Shown: positions 17,411-24,666, numbered from the stretch's first letter. The stretch: DNA of 55,729 bases from Chromatiales bacterium (ex Bugula neritina AB1) (GCA_001730015.1 MDLA01000075.1:1-55729), one strand, 5' to 3'. Notes: a model not told the origin generated them from the letters alone. Numbers and translations are program-made.

Positions 17411-19057
17411 ATGGCTGATATCGTTATTCTAAATGGTCGTCTTATCACTTTCGACGGAGCTGATGCCGAAGCGCTGGCCATTACAAATGGCCAGATTGAA
17501 GCCGTTGGAAGCACCCGGCAGATTCGTGACAGCGCCGGATCTGCCCATGTGATTGATGCCGCGGGGGCAACTGTGCTCCCCGGCTTTATCGACAGCCACG
17601 TGCATTTGTTCGGTGGCTCGGCCGAACTCGATTACCTCAATCTTACCGGCGTTTACGGACTCGATGCATTAACCGATGCGGTACGCGAGTATGCCGCAAC
17701 ACGTCCCGATGACCCGATAATATTCGGTGTGTCTATTGATTACCGGGTTATCGGAAACCGCGATACCACGCGCCACGATCTCGATGCCGTACTACCAGAC
17801 AGACCATTCGCCGCAATGGCGGCAGATCACCACACCGTCTGGGCAAATACCAAAGCGCTGGAGAAAGCCGGCCTGTTGCATGGAGCACCGATGCCGGACG
17901 GATCAGAAGTCGTGTTAGCCGGGGACGGAAAAGCCACCGGAGAGCTGCGTGAAACCGGCGCATTCGGCCCGATCATGGCACTGACCCCACTCGGCGGCCG
18001 CGATCTATTAGGCTATGTCACCGGCAAAAATCCTGAAACTGCCGCAACACTGGCAGAAAGAACGCTCGATAAATCAGTGATTGCTCGCGGGCTCAGGCAC
18101 TGCGCCTCCTATGGCATCACAGGCCTGCACAACATGGATGGGAATTTCTATCAAATGGAATTGCTCGCCGAGCTGGAAAGCGAACGCAGCCTGCTGTGCC
18201 GTACCGAAGTGCCCATGCATCTAAAGGGCAACGATCCGCTCGACCGCCTGCTGGAAGCCGAGCAAATGCGGCAACGCTACGCAACAGATTACCTATGGAG
18301 CGGCCGGGTAAAGATGTTTATGGATGGTGTAATCGACAGTCGCACCGCCTATATGCTGGAGCCATACCCGGGAACCAATTCCCGTAGTGAAGCGTTGTTT
18401 ACCCCGGAGCAATTTAACGAGGCGTGCGTCCGAGCTGACGCCAAAGGCCTGCAGATTGCGGTACACGCAATAGGTGATGCAGCGGTACGCCAGACCCTGG
18501 ACGGCTATCAGGCAGCAGTAAACGCAAACGGCCCACGGGATAGCCGACACCGGATAGAGCATATAGAAGTAATTCATGCGGACGATATTCCGCGCATCAG
18601 CGCACTGGGTGCAGTGGCTTCAATGCAGCCGCTGCACTCGCCCGCTGGCGGTCTGTTCCCGCCCTATGTCGCCGGAGAACTGTTGCACGACTCGCAAATC
18701 AGTACCGCATTTGCCTGGAAAACCATTCGCGAATCCGGTGCTAAATTAATCTTTTCAACTGACTGGCCGGTAGTGCCCGTTGATGTCATGCTGTCGATCA
18801 AGGGAGCTGTTGCCGGAACCGCGCTGCCACCCGAATGGCCCGATCAGCGCCAAAACCTGCGGCAGGCTCTGGCTTCCTATACTCGCGACAATGCATGGGT
18901 TGAATTCAACGAGAACCGTAAAGGTAAACTTAAAACGGGTATGATGGCCGACATCGTGGTGATGGATCACAACCTTGAAGCTATGCCCCCCGAAGAACTA
19001 CACACGGCAAAAGCCGCTGTCACCATCTGTGGAGGAAATATCACTTACCAACGGTAG
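17411..19057 (+). CDS. YtcJ-type amidohydrolase family 3 protein
   Basis: A 548-residue cytoplasmic metal-dependent hydrolase of the amidohydrolase superfamily (YtcJ / N-substituted formamide deformylase group). It starts with the small beta-domain phrase ADIVILNGRLITFDG, then the metal motif GFIDSHVHLFGG. A histidine in A-V-H-A-I-G-D-A, another in R-I-E-H-I-E and an aspartate in F-S-T-D-W-P-V complete the metal site. Length fits the family. A clear GGAGG lies before the ATG. Location directly behind a polyamine-type transporter suggests it hydrolyses the imported compound, for example an N-acyl or N-formyl amine; that is inference. An inverted repeat at 19066-19093 follows the stop. Confidence 0.88.
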   Translation: MADIVILNGRLITFDGADAEALAITNGQIEAVGSTRQIRDSAGSAHVIDAAGATVLPGFIDSHVHLFGGSAELDYLNLTGVYGLDALTDAVREYAATRPDDPIIFGVSIDYRVIGNRDTTRHDLDAVLPDRPFAAMAADHHTVWANTKALEKAGLLHGAPMPDGSEVVLAGDGKATGELRETGAFGPIMALTPLGGRDLLGYVTGKNPETAATLAERTLDKSVIARGLRHCASYGITGLHNMDGNFYQMELLAELESERSLLCRTEVPMHLKGNDPLDRLLEAEQMRQRYATDYLWSGRVKMFMDGVIDSRTAYMLEPYPGTNSRSEALFTPEQFNEACVRADAKGLQIAVHAIGDAAVRQTLDGYQAAVNANGPRDSRHRIEHIEVIHADDIPRISALGAVASMQPLHSPAGGLFPPYVAGELLHDSQISTAFAWKTIRESGAKLIFSTDWPVVPVDVMLSIKGAVAGTALPPEWPDQRQNLRQALASYTRDNAWVEFNENRKGKLKTGMMADIVVMDHNLEAMPPEELHTAKAAVTICGGNITYQR

Positions 19058-19065
19058 ATAGATAA

Positions 19066-19093
19066 GCTGCTATTAATTTTTATCAATAGCAGC
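19066..19093. terminator. Hairpin between converging genes
   Basis: A perfect 9-bp stem (GCTGCTATT and AATAGCAGC) with a 10-nt loop lies between the amidohydrolase and the minus-strand cytochrome gene, whose last codons overlap the stem. It has T-rich sequence on both sides (TTCTTC to the right; TTATC on the opposite strand). A bidirectional terminator is likely, though the U-tracts are weak. Confidence 0.6.
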
Positions 19094-19723
19094 TTCTTCG
19101 GATCTATAAAAATAGATCAGTCCGGCAATATCAGCATCAGACAAGGGGTTATCTATGCCCGTCACCCGGTCACCACGTACACCCACCAGCATACGCGCAT
19201 AAAACTCTATCACAGTTATTGAACTCGCTTGCTGGTGTAAATTATAAGCCGGGCGCTCGACACCCTGTGCCGGTGTATCGTGGCATCCAGCGCAATATGA
19301 AATATGCAGCTTATGCGCTGATTCGCGCAATTCAGCAGAATCAGGAAAAAACGGCTGCCGCAATGGAAATTGCTTACTCAGACTTGCCAGCAGGGCGAGT
19401 AAATGGTTCCAGTGCTGCTGATCTGCATATTCATGGGCTTTTTGCAGTGGCTCTATATAACTCACCGGAGCTCGGTCAGCTTCCTGATCAGCCAAGCGGA
19501 GTAATATATCGGCTGCCGATAGTCCGCCCCGGATTCTGTCCACCAGCCCTTTCAACACCACGGCGTTTTTATCCGCCCGGGCCTCTTCTCGCAATAACGT
19601 GCGGATGTCGCCTGCAAGCACCTGCAGCTCAGCACCTGCGCGCCTGCCATGTTCGCCTTGTGCGGCGACAGCAGGGCTTATTGTACTGACCAGCCAGATC
19701 AGCACAACCAGCCCCAGCCTCAC
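19073..19723 (-). CDS. Periplasmic mono-haem c-type cytochrome
   Basis: A 216-residue exported protein with a signal peptide (about 1-20, A-V-A cleavage site) and one haem-binding motif CAGCH at 144-148 in the C-terminal half. The N-terminal about 120 residues are helical, with no recognised domain. A methionine in A-R-M-L-V-G is a candidate axial ligand. The start is a GTG sixteen bases after the stop of the upstream rhodanese gene, so it is probably the last gene of the sulfur island. In that context an electron acceptor for oxidation of a sulfur compound in the periplasm is plausible; the partner cannot be named from sequence. Confidence 0.85.
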   Translation of the reverse strand: MRLGLVVLIWLVSTISPAVAAQGEHGRRAGAELQVLAGDIRTLLREEARADKNAVVLKGLVDRIRGGLSAADILLRLADQEADRAPVSYIEPLQKAHEYADQQHWNHLLALLASLSKQFPLRQPFFPDSAELRESAHKLHISYCAGCHDTPAQGVERPAYNLHQQASSITVIEFYARMLVGVRGDRVTGIDNPLSDADIAGLIYFYRSEEAAIDKN

Positions 19724-19739
19724 ACTACTTTTCGGGCGT

Positions 19740-20690
19740 TTACTCCAGATCGACTTTCACTTCCATCGGCAGCGCGGCATCAGCAGACCATTCAAGCATT
19801 GAACCGTCGTACATCTTTGCGTTTTTGTTACCAAGCAGCTCATGTGATGCAAACCAGCCCAGTGAAGCCCAGTGACCGGAATTACAGAAATTTATCTGTT
19901 CATCACTAGTCGATACATTAGCCGCAGCATACAATTTTTCAAGTGAGTTCTTCGAACGGAAAGAACCGCCCCCGTTTTGAGTCAACCAGTTCTCCGGCAG
20001 ATTCGAAGCGCCGGGAATAGTACCCGCCCGCTTGGCTGCCCGATGCTGGTTTATTCCGAGGTATTGGTTATGCGGCCGATGATCGACGATGGCTACACCA
20101 CTCTGCTGTGCATCTACTACGTCTTGCTTTGTTACCAGCATTTCTTCCCGCAGACTCGCTTTGAACGTTTTTGCCTCAGGCTGTACCGCACCCTTTTCCA
20201 GCGGATTTAGCGGCTTTTTGGTTTTCTCATCAATCTCTTTGGTATAAGCCACCATGCCACCGTCCAGTAGCGAGACGTTATCGTGTCCAAGCACCTTAAA
20301 AGTCCAGTAGATTCTTGTCGCTGTGCCAACGTCCAACGCCTTACCACCATTCGGAACAACCACTACATGAGTTTCATTGTCAATTCCTAGACCACCAATG
20401 AGCTTTTCAAGTTGATCTATGGGGGCCAGCATGCCTGGAGTTCCAGAGGCATCTTTGGCACGCCAGCCATCTTTAAGATAGGCGGTATAGACCGCACCGG
20501 GAATGTGAGCGCGTAGATAATCGGTTTTAGATTTACCAGCAAGCTTCCCTCGAACATCAAGAATTACTACTCCGGGCTTACCGGTATTTGCCTTAACCCA
20601 TTCCACATCCACCAATGGCTCGGCCGCCTGAACGGTCATTGATAGGGCACCAAGTGTTGCAGATAGTGCAATTGCAGCAAGTGTTTTCAT
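19740..20690 (-). CDS. sseA: Exported two-domain rhodanese (SseA-like sulfurtransferase)
   Basis: A 316-residue periplasmic sulfurtransferase that moves sulfane sulfur from thiosulfate or 3-mercaptopyruvate to a thiol acceptor. It has a Sec signal peptide (1-22, V-Q-A-A), an N-terminal structural rhodanese domain (about 25-165, with DVRGKL and HIPGAVY) and a C-terminal catalytic domain (about 185-300). Cys269 in F-C-N-S-G-H-W is the active cysteine; the loop differs from the CGSG[VT] of mercaptopyruvate sulfurtransferases and the CRxG[RT] of thiosulfate sulfurtransferases, so the donor is open. AGGAGG precedes the ATG. It follows the DsrH-like gene by 70 bp and precedes the cytochrome gene. 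It is the only rhodanese in the island that keeps a catalytic cysteine. Confidence 0.88.
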   Translation of the reverse strand: MKTLAAIALSATLGALSMTVQAAEPLVDVEWVKANTGKPGVVILDVRGKLAGKSKTDYLRAHIPGAVYTAYLKDGWRAKDASGTPGMLAPIDQLEKLIGGLGIDNETHVVVVPNGGKALDVGTATRIYWTFKVLGHDNVSLLDGGMVAYTKEIDEKTKKPLNPLEKGAVQPEAKTFKASLREEMLVTKQDVVDAQQSGVAIVDHRPHNQYLGINQHRAAKRAGTIPGASNLPENWLTQNGGGSFRSKNSLEKLYAAANVSTSDEQINFCNSGHWASLGWFASHELLGNKNAKMYDGSMLEWSADAALPMEVKVDLE

Positions 20691-20760
20691 AGATCCTCCT
20701 GTAGCGAAAATAGTGTGTCAATACCAGCGGCCTGACGCATAGTACGGCTGGCCAATGCAA

Positions 20761-20967
20761 TCACAAGGTAATGACACGCTTGGTAGATAGTACCAGGCTT
20801 AAAATATCATCCCAGTCTCCATCAGTCATTTTATCCGGCACCAGGGTGCGGGTGTGTGTTGGCGGTATATCGAGCAACTGCACCGCGGCGCTTAGTGTTT
20901 GTGTGTCGTTGAACAAACCGGTATCCAGCACCACAAATGAACTTTCTATATCTGTATCAGAGTTCAC
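20761..20967 (-). CDS. DsrH/TusB-like small protein of the sulfur island
   Basis: A 68-residue cytoplasmic protein. Its C-terminal stretch, D-W-D-D-I-L-S-L-V-L-S-T-K-R-V-I-T-L, resembles the end of DsrH/TusB proteins, and the ending R-V-I-T-L is shared with the two preceding gene products (RVISL, RLVSL). It has no cysteine, so unlike DsrH it cannot itself carry sulfur through a thiol. It starts with GTG and overlaps the stop of the upstream gene by 4 bp, so translation is coupled. Assignment to the DsrE/F/H fold rests on length, ending and neighbours, not on a clear motif. Confidence 0.65.
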   Translation of the reverse strand: MNSDTDIESSFVVLDTGLFNDTQTLSAAVQLLDIPPTHTRTLVPDKMTDGDWDDILSLVLSTKRVITL

Positions 20968-21296
20968 AGGCTGATCACCCTTTCGGACTCACTGATCAGC
21001 GCGGCTAGCGCTTGAGAATCCAGCAAAGTAAAATGCTCCCGCATACCTTCCACCGTAGTTTTTGGCACAATTTCACACAGTTCCAATAACTCGGCATGTT
21101 CACTTTCTGCCTCATCTTCCGTTAGCGGACGATGCATAAAAACCAATTCTAACTCATGGCCTATAATCGTTAATCCGGCAGCAACACGCATAGCCTCTTC
21201 GGGCTCATTACGTGCCAGAACCAGTATACGCCTGCAAATTGCAGTCGATTCATTCATCTTGCCAGAGACATCCGGCAGACTCACGTCGTTTCTCAC
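20964..21296 (-). CDS. DsrE/DsrF-like protein of the sulfur island
   Basis: A 110-residue protein, or 97 residues if ATG 21257 is used. From about residue 22, R-R-I-L-V-L-A-R-N-E-P-E-E-A-M-R-V-A-A-G-L followed by E-L-E-L-V-F-M has the strand-helix-strand opening of DsrE-fold proteins, and the chain ends E-R-V-I-S-L. Cys21 and Cys73 are the cysteines present. DsrEFH and TusBCD complexes pass persulfide sulfur from TusA to later carriers; here I infer the same kind of role. The GTG at 21296 lies within an 18-bp direct repeat that also carries the stop of the preceding gene. The start is uncertain because neither candidate has a strong ribosome-binding site. Confidence 0.7.
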   Translation of the reverse strand: MRNDVSLPDVSGKMNESTAICRRILVLARNEPEEAMRVAAGLTIIGHELELVFMHRPLTEDEAESEHAELLELCEIVPKTTVEGMREHFTLLDSQALAALISESERVISL

Positions 21297-21323
21297 AAAC
21301 TCATCTCGTTTCTCACAAACTCA
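21286..21323. repeat. Two 18-bp direct repeats at a gene junction
   Basis: TCGTTTCTCACAAACTCA occurs at 21286-21303 and 21306-21323, period 20 bp, between the two DsrE-like genes. On the coding strand it repeats a short module with a start and a stop: the 97-codon gene ends GTG-AGT-TTG-TGA in one copy, and the other copy contains ATG-AGT-TTG-TGA. The duplication spaces the two genes and may affect coupling; it looks like a slippage product. Confidence 0.85.
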
Positions 21324-21606
21324 CCAGGCGCCCGGCACGAGCAGCCATCTCTGAGTGATTGGTCTGACTGCCAACAGTCACTGGGCACTCACCTTCCTCG
21401 CCAAAGCGATGCCATGAATCGTGGCAGGCAACAACTCTTTCTCTGTATTCACTCATAATCTCTATAATTTCGTTCTGCTGCAACACCTGCACACCATGGT
21501 GGGTAAGAAAAACATGCCAGTCGCATCCGCGACGAACGCAGGCTTGCAGCAGTGGAGCAACTATCTGAGCACTCTGCGCTTTAGTAACGGTAATTAACAG
21601 ATCCAC
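21313..21606 (-). CDS. DsrE-like sulfur carrier of the sulfur island
   Basis: A 97-residue cytoplasmic protein of DsrE-like fold: D-L-L-I-T-V-T-K opening strand, A-P-L-L-Q-A-C-V-R-R-G helix, W-H-V-F-L-T-H-H-G-V strand, then A-C-H-D-S-W-H and E-C-P-V-T-V-G-S-Q-T-N-H-S. Cysteines in those last two blocks are candidates for persulfide carriage. I start at GTG 21606 because GAGG stands seven bases before it; a longer open frame exists upstream but overlaps the preceding gene in another frame. With this start the overlap with the membrane rhodanese gene is 26 bp, implying translational coupling. The end RLVSL parallels its two downstream neighbours. Confidence 0.75.
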   Translation of the reverse strand: MDLLITVTKAQSAQIVAPLLQACVRRGCDWHVFLTHHGVQVLQQNEIIEIMSEYRERVVACHDSWHRFGEEGECPVTVGSQTNHSEMAARAGRLVSL

Positions 21607-22585
21607 TACCCGACCTCGCTGTGTATTTTCGACCACCGACAAATCCAGCTGCGAACAAAGCCACAGCAATCGCTGCAAAAAGCAGATAGTCGCGACTGCG
21701 ACTATCTGATGCACCCGTTGATGCACCCGCTGCAACCTCAGCTGACCGTGCAGCCATCGCATTTGCGGGACTCGTTCTACCAGGGTAGCTGACACTATCG
21801 ACCGGCAACAGTCCATTCGCTGCCCACTCTACCCAACCCGCGAGATAAACCCGGGACACTACCCCGGCTACCTGCAAAGCGGTAAAATAGGCCAGAGAAC
21901 TATAGGGATCATGGGCATAAACCACTGGATCCAGAGATCTATAGATTGATGCAGAACTGCCAGCTTCAGATAGCGGCTTATGAATCGCCCCGGGAATATG
22001 CCCGCCGCGAGCAGCTTTTATCTGCGCACCGTAGTACTCAGATTCAGTACGGCCATCCAGCAGCACCAGCTGCCCGTCTGCTGACTCGACTAGTTCGTTA
22101 CGCAATACAATAAGCTCGCTGCGCATTCGGGCCGTATAGATGCTGCTGCGTGTTGTTGAGCGAACGCTGCCACGGACGCCGTCGCTAATTAATTCAGACA
22201 GCGGCGTTTGCACAATTGTGACGCGCTGCTGCCCTGCCAGTACCAGCAAGCCGGCAATAAAATCGCGACGGTCAGAGCGTTGACCTGTAACCAGTATCGT
22301 CTCGGTTCCGGTCAGGCCTGCGCTACCCAGCAACCACATAATGCCTGACCAGTTGGCGAGCCGGCCATTCGGTGCCAGTATGTCTTCAACCGGCAGGCAT
22401 CTCGCGGTTTTTAATGTCGATTTACGGCAACTGGCCAAAGTGCGGGTATCTATAATTACATCGTAATGACCCGCATCTGCAATAGCCGCTACTTTCTGCA
22501 GCACCGGCAGTGCTGATGCACGAACACTAAACACGGCTTGCAGCAACAACAGCAGAAAAACCAGACCGGGTCTGCCGCCGTTCAT
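21581..22585 (-). CDS. Membrane-anchored double rhodanese without catalytic cysteine
   Basis: A 334-residue protein: signal peptide about 1-24, two rhodanese-like domains (about 28-140 and 150-268), a linker rich in alanine and serine, and a C-terminal membrane helix (about 300-317) with a short basic tail. Typical rhodanese phrases are present (IIDTRTL, LLDGRTESEYYGAQ, HIPGAIHKPL). The position of the active-site loop in domain 2 reads Y-A-H-D-P-Y-S-S (223-230) where the exported SseA of this island has F-C-N-S-G-H-W, and domain 1 has G-Q-R-S-D-R. Neither has the cysteine, so it is a pseudo-rhodanese, probably a docking or regulatory subunit facing the periplasm. It starts 3 bp after the stop of the previous gene. 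Confidence 0.8.
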   Translation of the reverse strand: MNGGRPGLVFLLLLLQAVFSVRASALPVLQKVAAIADAGHYDVIIDTRTLASCRKSTLKTARCLPVEDILAPNGRLANWSGIMWLLGSAGLTGTETILVTGQRSDRRDFIAGLLVLAGQQRVTIVQTPLSELISDGVRGSVRSTTRSSIYTARMRSELIVLRNELVESADGQLVLLDGRTESEYYGAQIKAARGGHIPGAIHKPLSEAGSSASIYRSLDPVVYAHDPYSSLAYFTALQVAGVVSRVYLAGWVEWAANGLLPVDSVSYPGRTSPANAMAARSAEVAAGASTGASDSRSRDYLLFAAIAVALFAAGFVGGRKYTARSGSGSVNYRY

Positions 22586-22588
22586 TAG

Positions 22589-22852
22589 CTAACAACCCTG
22601 GAAGCGAACTTTTTTGGCGCTGCTATTACTCTCGAGCGGCGGGCTGTCGACATAGAACTGCATCAGATCCAGCACGGGAACCAGGCCGAAATCGCCGAGA
22701 TCAATGTCGTCAAACATCTCGGCACCTTGCGGTGTGGCAGTCAGTTCTACCTCCTGAGCTGAGCGTGCGGCATAAGGGAACGTCAGCCAAACAACCGAAA
22801 TAACGGCAATAAGACTTGCACAGCAGAAAGCAATGTTTGAGAGTTTTTGCAT
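22589..22852 (-). CDS. Small membrane protein ending in cysteine, sulfur island
   Basis: An 87-residue protein with one hydrophobic segment (about 7-27) containing a Cys-Cys pair, then an acidic periplasmic part (EMFDDIDLGDFGLVPVLDLM) and a basic end, K-K-V-R-F-Q-G-C, with cysteine as the last residue. No family is recognised. The position between the 24-residue membrane peptide gene and the pseudo-rhodanese gene, with 3-20 bp gaps, makes it part of the operon. A C-terminal cysteine on a flexible tail could accept sulfane sulfur, as the C-terminal Gly-Cys of SoxY-like swinging arms does; that comparison is inference. Confidence 0.65.
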   Translation of the reverse strand: MQKLSNIAFCCASLIAVISVVWLTFPYAARSAQEVELTATPQGAEMFDDIDLGDFGLVPVLDLMQFYVDSPPLESNSSAKKVRFQGC

Positions 22853-22872
22853 TTAAATAATCTGCCTGGAAA

Positions 22873-22947
22873 CTAGTCTATGGTAAACGCAAGGTACAGC
22901 GCACCCATCGCAACTATAAACATCACAATCAGCAGAATCGTTGTCAT
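22873..22947 (-). CDS. 24-residue single-helix membrane microprotein
   Basis: A 24-codon gene reading MTTILLIVMFIVAMGALYLA and then FTID, almost entirely one membrane helix. ATG 22947 lies 7 bp after the stop of the 66-residue membrane protein gene, with GGGGAG twelve bases upstream, and the next gene starts 20 bp after its stop. Similar one-helix peptides stabilise membrane complexes such as cytochrome oxidases and transporters (CydX, KdpF types). Here it may stabilise the YeeE-like channel or the membrane rhodanese. Existence rests on position and composition only. Confidence 0.55.
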   Translation of the reverse strand: MTTILLIVMFIVAMGALYLAFTID

Positions 22948-22954
22948 ATCCAAT

Positions 22955-23155
22955 TCAGTCTCCCCGAAAATGCCGGATAAGTTCACCCAGAGCTACCGGC
23001 TCACCTGTCTCAATGTGAACTACTGATGGTGTAAAATGCGCTACGCCATCGCGATCCAGCAACATCGATGGCGGAGGTTTTACATAGACATAAACCAGAC
23101 CTGCGATCGAGATCAACGATACTATAAGCACATACAGTTTTAACAGGGCTGCCAT
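22955..23155 (-). CDS. 66-residue single-helix membrane protein, sulfur island
   Basis: A 66-residue protein with an N-terminal membrane helix (about 5-26) and a polar C-terminal part of about 40 residues (PPPSMLLDRDGVAHFTPSVV, then ETGEPVALGELIRHFRGD). No cysteine and no recognised family. It begins 14 bp after the stop of the TusA-like gene and its stop is 7 bp from the next ATG. The soluble part is probably periplasmic and may be an assembly or accessory subunit. Confidence 0.65.
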   Translation of the reverse strand: MAALLKLYVLIVSLISIAGLVYVYVKPPPSMLLDRDGVAHFTPSVVHIETGEPVALGELIRHFRGD

Positions 23156-23169
23156 AGTCTATGCCACCG

Positions 23170-23478
23170 TCAGTTTTTCTGAATGTACACATGCCAGCCG
23201 CGATCGACGGCAATGGTTTCCAGGTGTGTTGATGACAACTGCGGACACATAGGAGGCAGCGCCTCCATTGACGTCGGGTTGTCAACAATCACCTCTATGA
23301 CATCATTGGCAGCAGCCGCACCGAGTGCTTTTTTTGTCATCAGCTGCGGCCGCGGGCAGGAATCCCCAAGGCAATCAACTCGCGCTGAAACGGTGATTTC
23401 AGTGCCGTCGGTCAAGGTGGCGACGCCCGCCTTCGGGTTGCCTGAATTATCTTTTTTACGTGAACCGAATAGTCCCAT
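23170..23478 (-). CDS. TusA/SirA/YeeD-like sulfur carrier
   Basis: A 102-residue cytoplasmic sulfur carrier. The TusA signature appears as D-C-L-G-D-S-C-P-R-P (35-44), with Cys41 in the conserved CPxP box that forms the persulfide; extra cysteines are Cys36 and Cys78. The N-terminal 30 residues (glycine- and lysine-rich) are an extension not found in standard 75-80-residue TusA. AGGAGA precedes the ATG. Adjacent genes encode a split YeeE/YedE channel, the arrangement of the thiosulfate uptake pair TsuA-TsuB, where the TusA-like partner receives sulfur from the channel. The family assignment is firm; the acceptor is inferred to be the DsrE-like proteins downstream. Confidence 0.88.
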   Translation of the reverse strand: MGLFGSRKKDNSGNPKAGVATLTDGTEITVSARVDCLGDSCPRPQLMTKKALGAAAANDVIEVIVDNPTSMEALPPMCPQLSSTHLETIAVDRGWHVYIQKN

Positions 23479-23525
23479 TGCTATCTCCTCGTTTTACTCA
23501 GCAACCAGCGCAGATTCCAAATGTT

Positions 23526-24122
23526 TCATTTCTGGTCAGAACTCTGTTGCTGACGTTCTTTGCGAAGTATTGCCCGATAAATTGCCAGCAGCACCAGCGC
23601 CTGGCCGATACCAAACACAATTGCCGGAATACCATAACGCTCCTGCAGAGTTTTTGCATTAGCATGGCCGAATTGCAGCGCTTCAAGATTCGGTGCTCCG
23701 GTCATACTGGCGGGCGCTGGCGGCCAGTAGTTTGCGGACCATAGCATCGAATAGAGAAACATCCCGATAAAGGTAAACAGCAGCGCCCACATGGCACCGA
23801 CATCCCCCTCTCCGCTCTTCACCCAGGTAGATACCGTGCAGGCTCCCGCCAGCACCATGCCGATACCAAACAGGAAAAGCCCGATAATTTGGTTCAGGCC
23901 CACATCAAAACTCATCGGATTACCTTCACCAATGCTGATAAAGCCGGTGAATCCAATAGTGAGGATAATCATTGCCACCAGCAGCGCCTTGGTGTTGCGA
24001 TAACTTTTAAACAACATGGCATCCCGCAGGGCGGCGGTATTGCAAAAACGCGAACGCTGCACCAGCAAACCGACCACCGAACCGAAGAAAAAAGCCAACA
24101 GGCATTGTCCAATGGCAGACAC
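23526..24122 (-). CDS. YeeE/YedE family membrane protein, second half of split channel
   Basis: A 198-residue inner-membrane protein with about five helices. Two conserved cysteine blocks of the YeeE/YedE (TsuA) family are present: R-S-R-F-C-N-T-A (Cys27) and A-G-A-C-T-V (Cys95). In TsuA three cysteines along the central pore relay thiosulfate; the third block is in the upstream gene product. The start is GTG, two bases after the upstream stop, with GGAGGGG just before it. So the two halves are translated together and probably assemble as one transporter. Confidence 0.85.
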   Translation of the reverse strand: MSAIGQCLLAFFFGSVVGLLVQRSRFCNTAALRDAMLFKSYRNTKALLVAMIILTIGFTGFISIGEGNPMSFDVGLNQIIGLFLFGIGMVLAGACTVSTWVKSGEGDVGAMWALLFTFIGMFLYSMLWSANYWPPAPASMTGAPNLEALQFGHANAKTLQERYGIPAIVFGIGQALVLLAIYRAILRKERQQQSSDQK

Positions 24123-24124
24123 GG

Positions 24125-24619
24125 CTACCCCTCCAGAATACGTTTATAAATCATCGATCCAACCCAGGCACCCGCCACAATCCCTGTAATCGAAAGATAG
24201 CCGCCGAGATTCATTTCGGGAGTCAGCCCGAAAAACGTCGAAACATTGCAAACAAATGCCAGGCGAATTCCAATTCCCATCAGCAGGCCGCCAACTGTAA
24301 TAAGCGCCCAGTCGGTCAGCCGGCGCGGGGCTCGCCAACGGAATTCTTTCGAGAGAACCGCCCCGAGAAATCCGCCGCAGAGCATGCCCAGGCTGATATA
24401 GATTTTCCAGTAGGCAGGGTCAGGCTGAAACACCAGTTGCCAGAATGGCAGACGCTGCAGCGTCTCGGCTCCCAGTACTGCTTGTGCGGCAAGCCCGGTC
24501 ATCATGGTCTCGCCACCACCGACGGTCCACGCTCCAAGGCTCACAAACAGAAAAATATCCAGCACCGCAATTGCAGCAAGTGCGACCACCGGATCAAGTG
24601 TTTTCTTGAAAAACTCCAC
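24125..24619 (-). CDS. YeeE/YedE family membrane protein, first half of split channel
   Basis: A 164-residue inner-membrane protein with about four to five helices, first gene of the sulfur island. It has G-M-L-C-G-G-F-L-G-A and R-L-A-F-V-C-N-V-S-T-F-F-G, cysteine-containing blocks of the YeeE/YedE family. I start at GTG 24619 because GGAGGA lies six bases upstream; the longer open frame to 24736 would run through the promoter region. Single-chain TsuA is about 330-350 residues, so this and the following gene together equal one full-length channel. Transport of thiosulfate or another sulfur species is inferred from the family. Confidence 0.85.
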   Translation of the reverse strand: MEFFKKTLDPVVALAAIAVLDIFLFVSLGAWTVGGGETMMTGLAAQAVLGAETLQRLPFWQLVFQPDPAYWKIYISLGMLCGGFLGAVLSKEFRWRAPRRLTDWALITVGGLLMGIGIRLAFVCNVSTFFGLTPEMNLGGYLSITGIVAGAWVGSMIYKRILEG

Positions 24620-24642
24620 GTCAATTCCTCCGAAGGCGCACG

Positions 24643-24666
24643 TGGCGGGTATTTTCCGCCATTGTA
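24643..24666 (-). promoter_or_regulatory. Possible operator and -10 of the sulfur island
   Basis: The 109-bp gap between the divergent RHH gene and the island contains a perfect 6-bp palindrome, TGGCGG-N7-CCGCCA (24643-24661). Directly next to it on the minus strand is TACAAT (24661-24666), a good -10 hexamer. A dyad overlapping the start of transcription fits repression by the adjacent ribbon-helix-helix protein. I see no clear -35. Confidence 0.4.
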
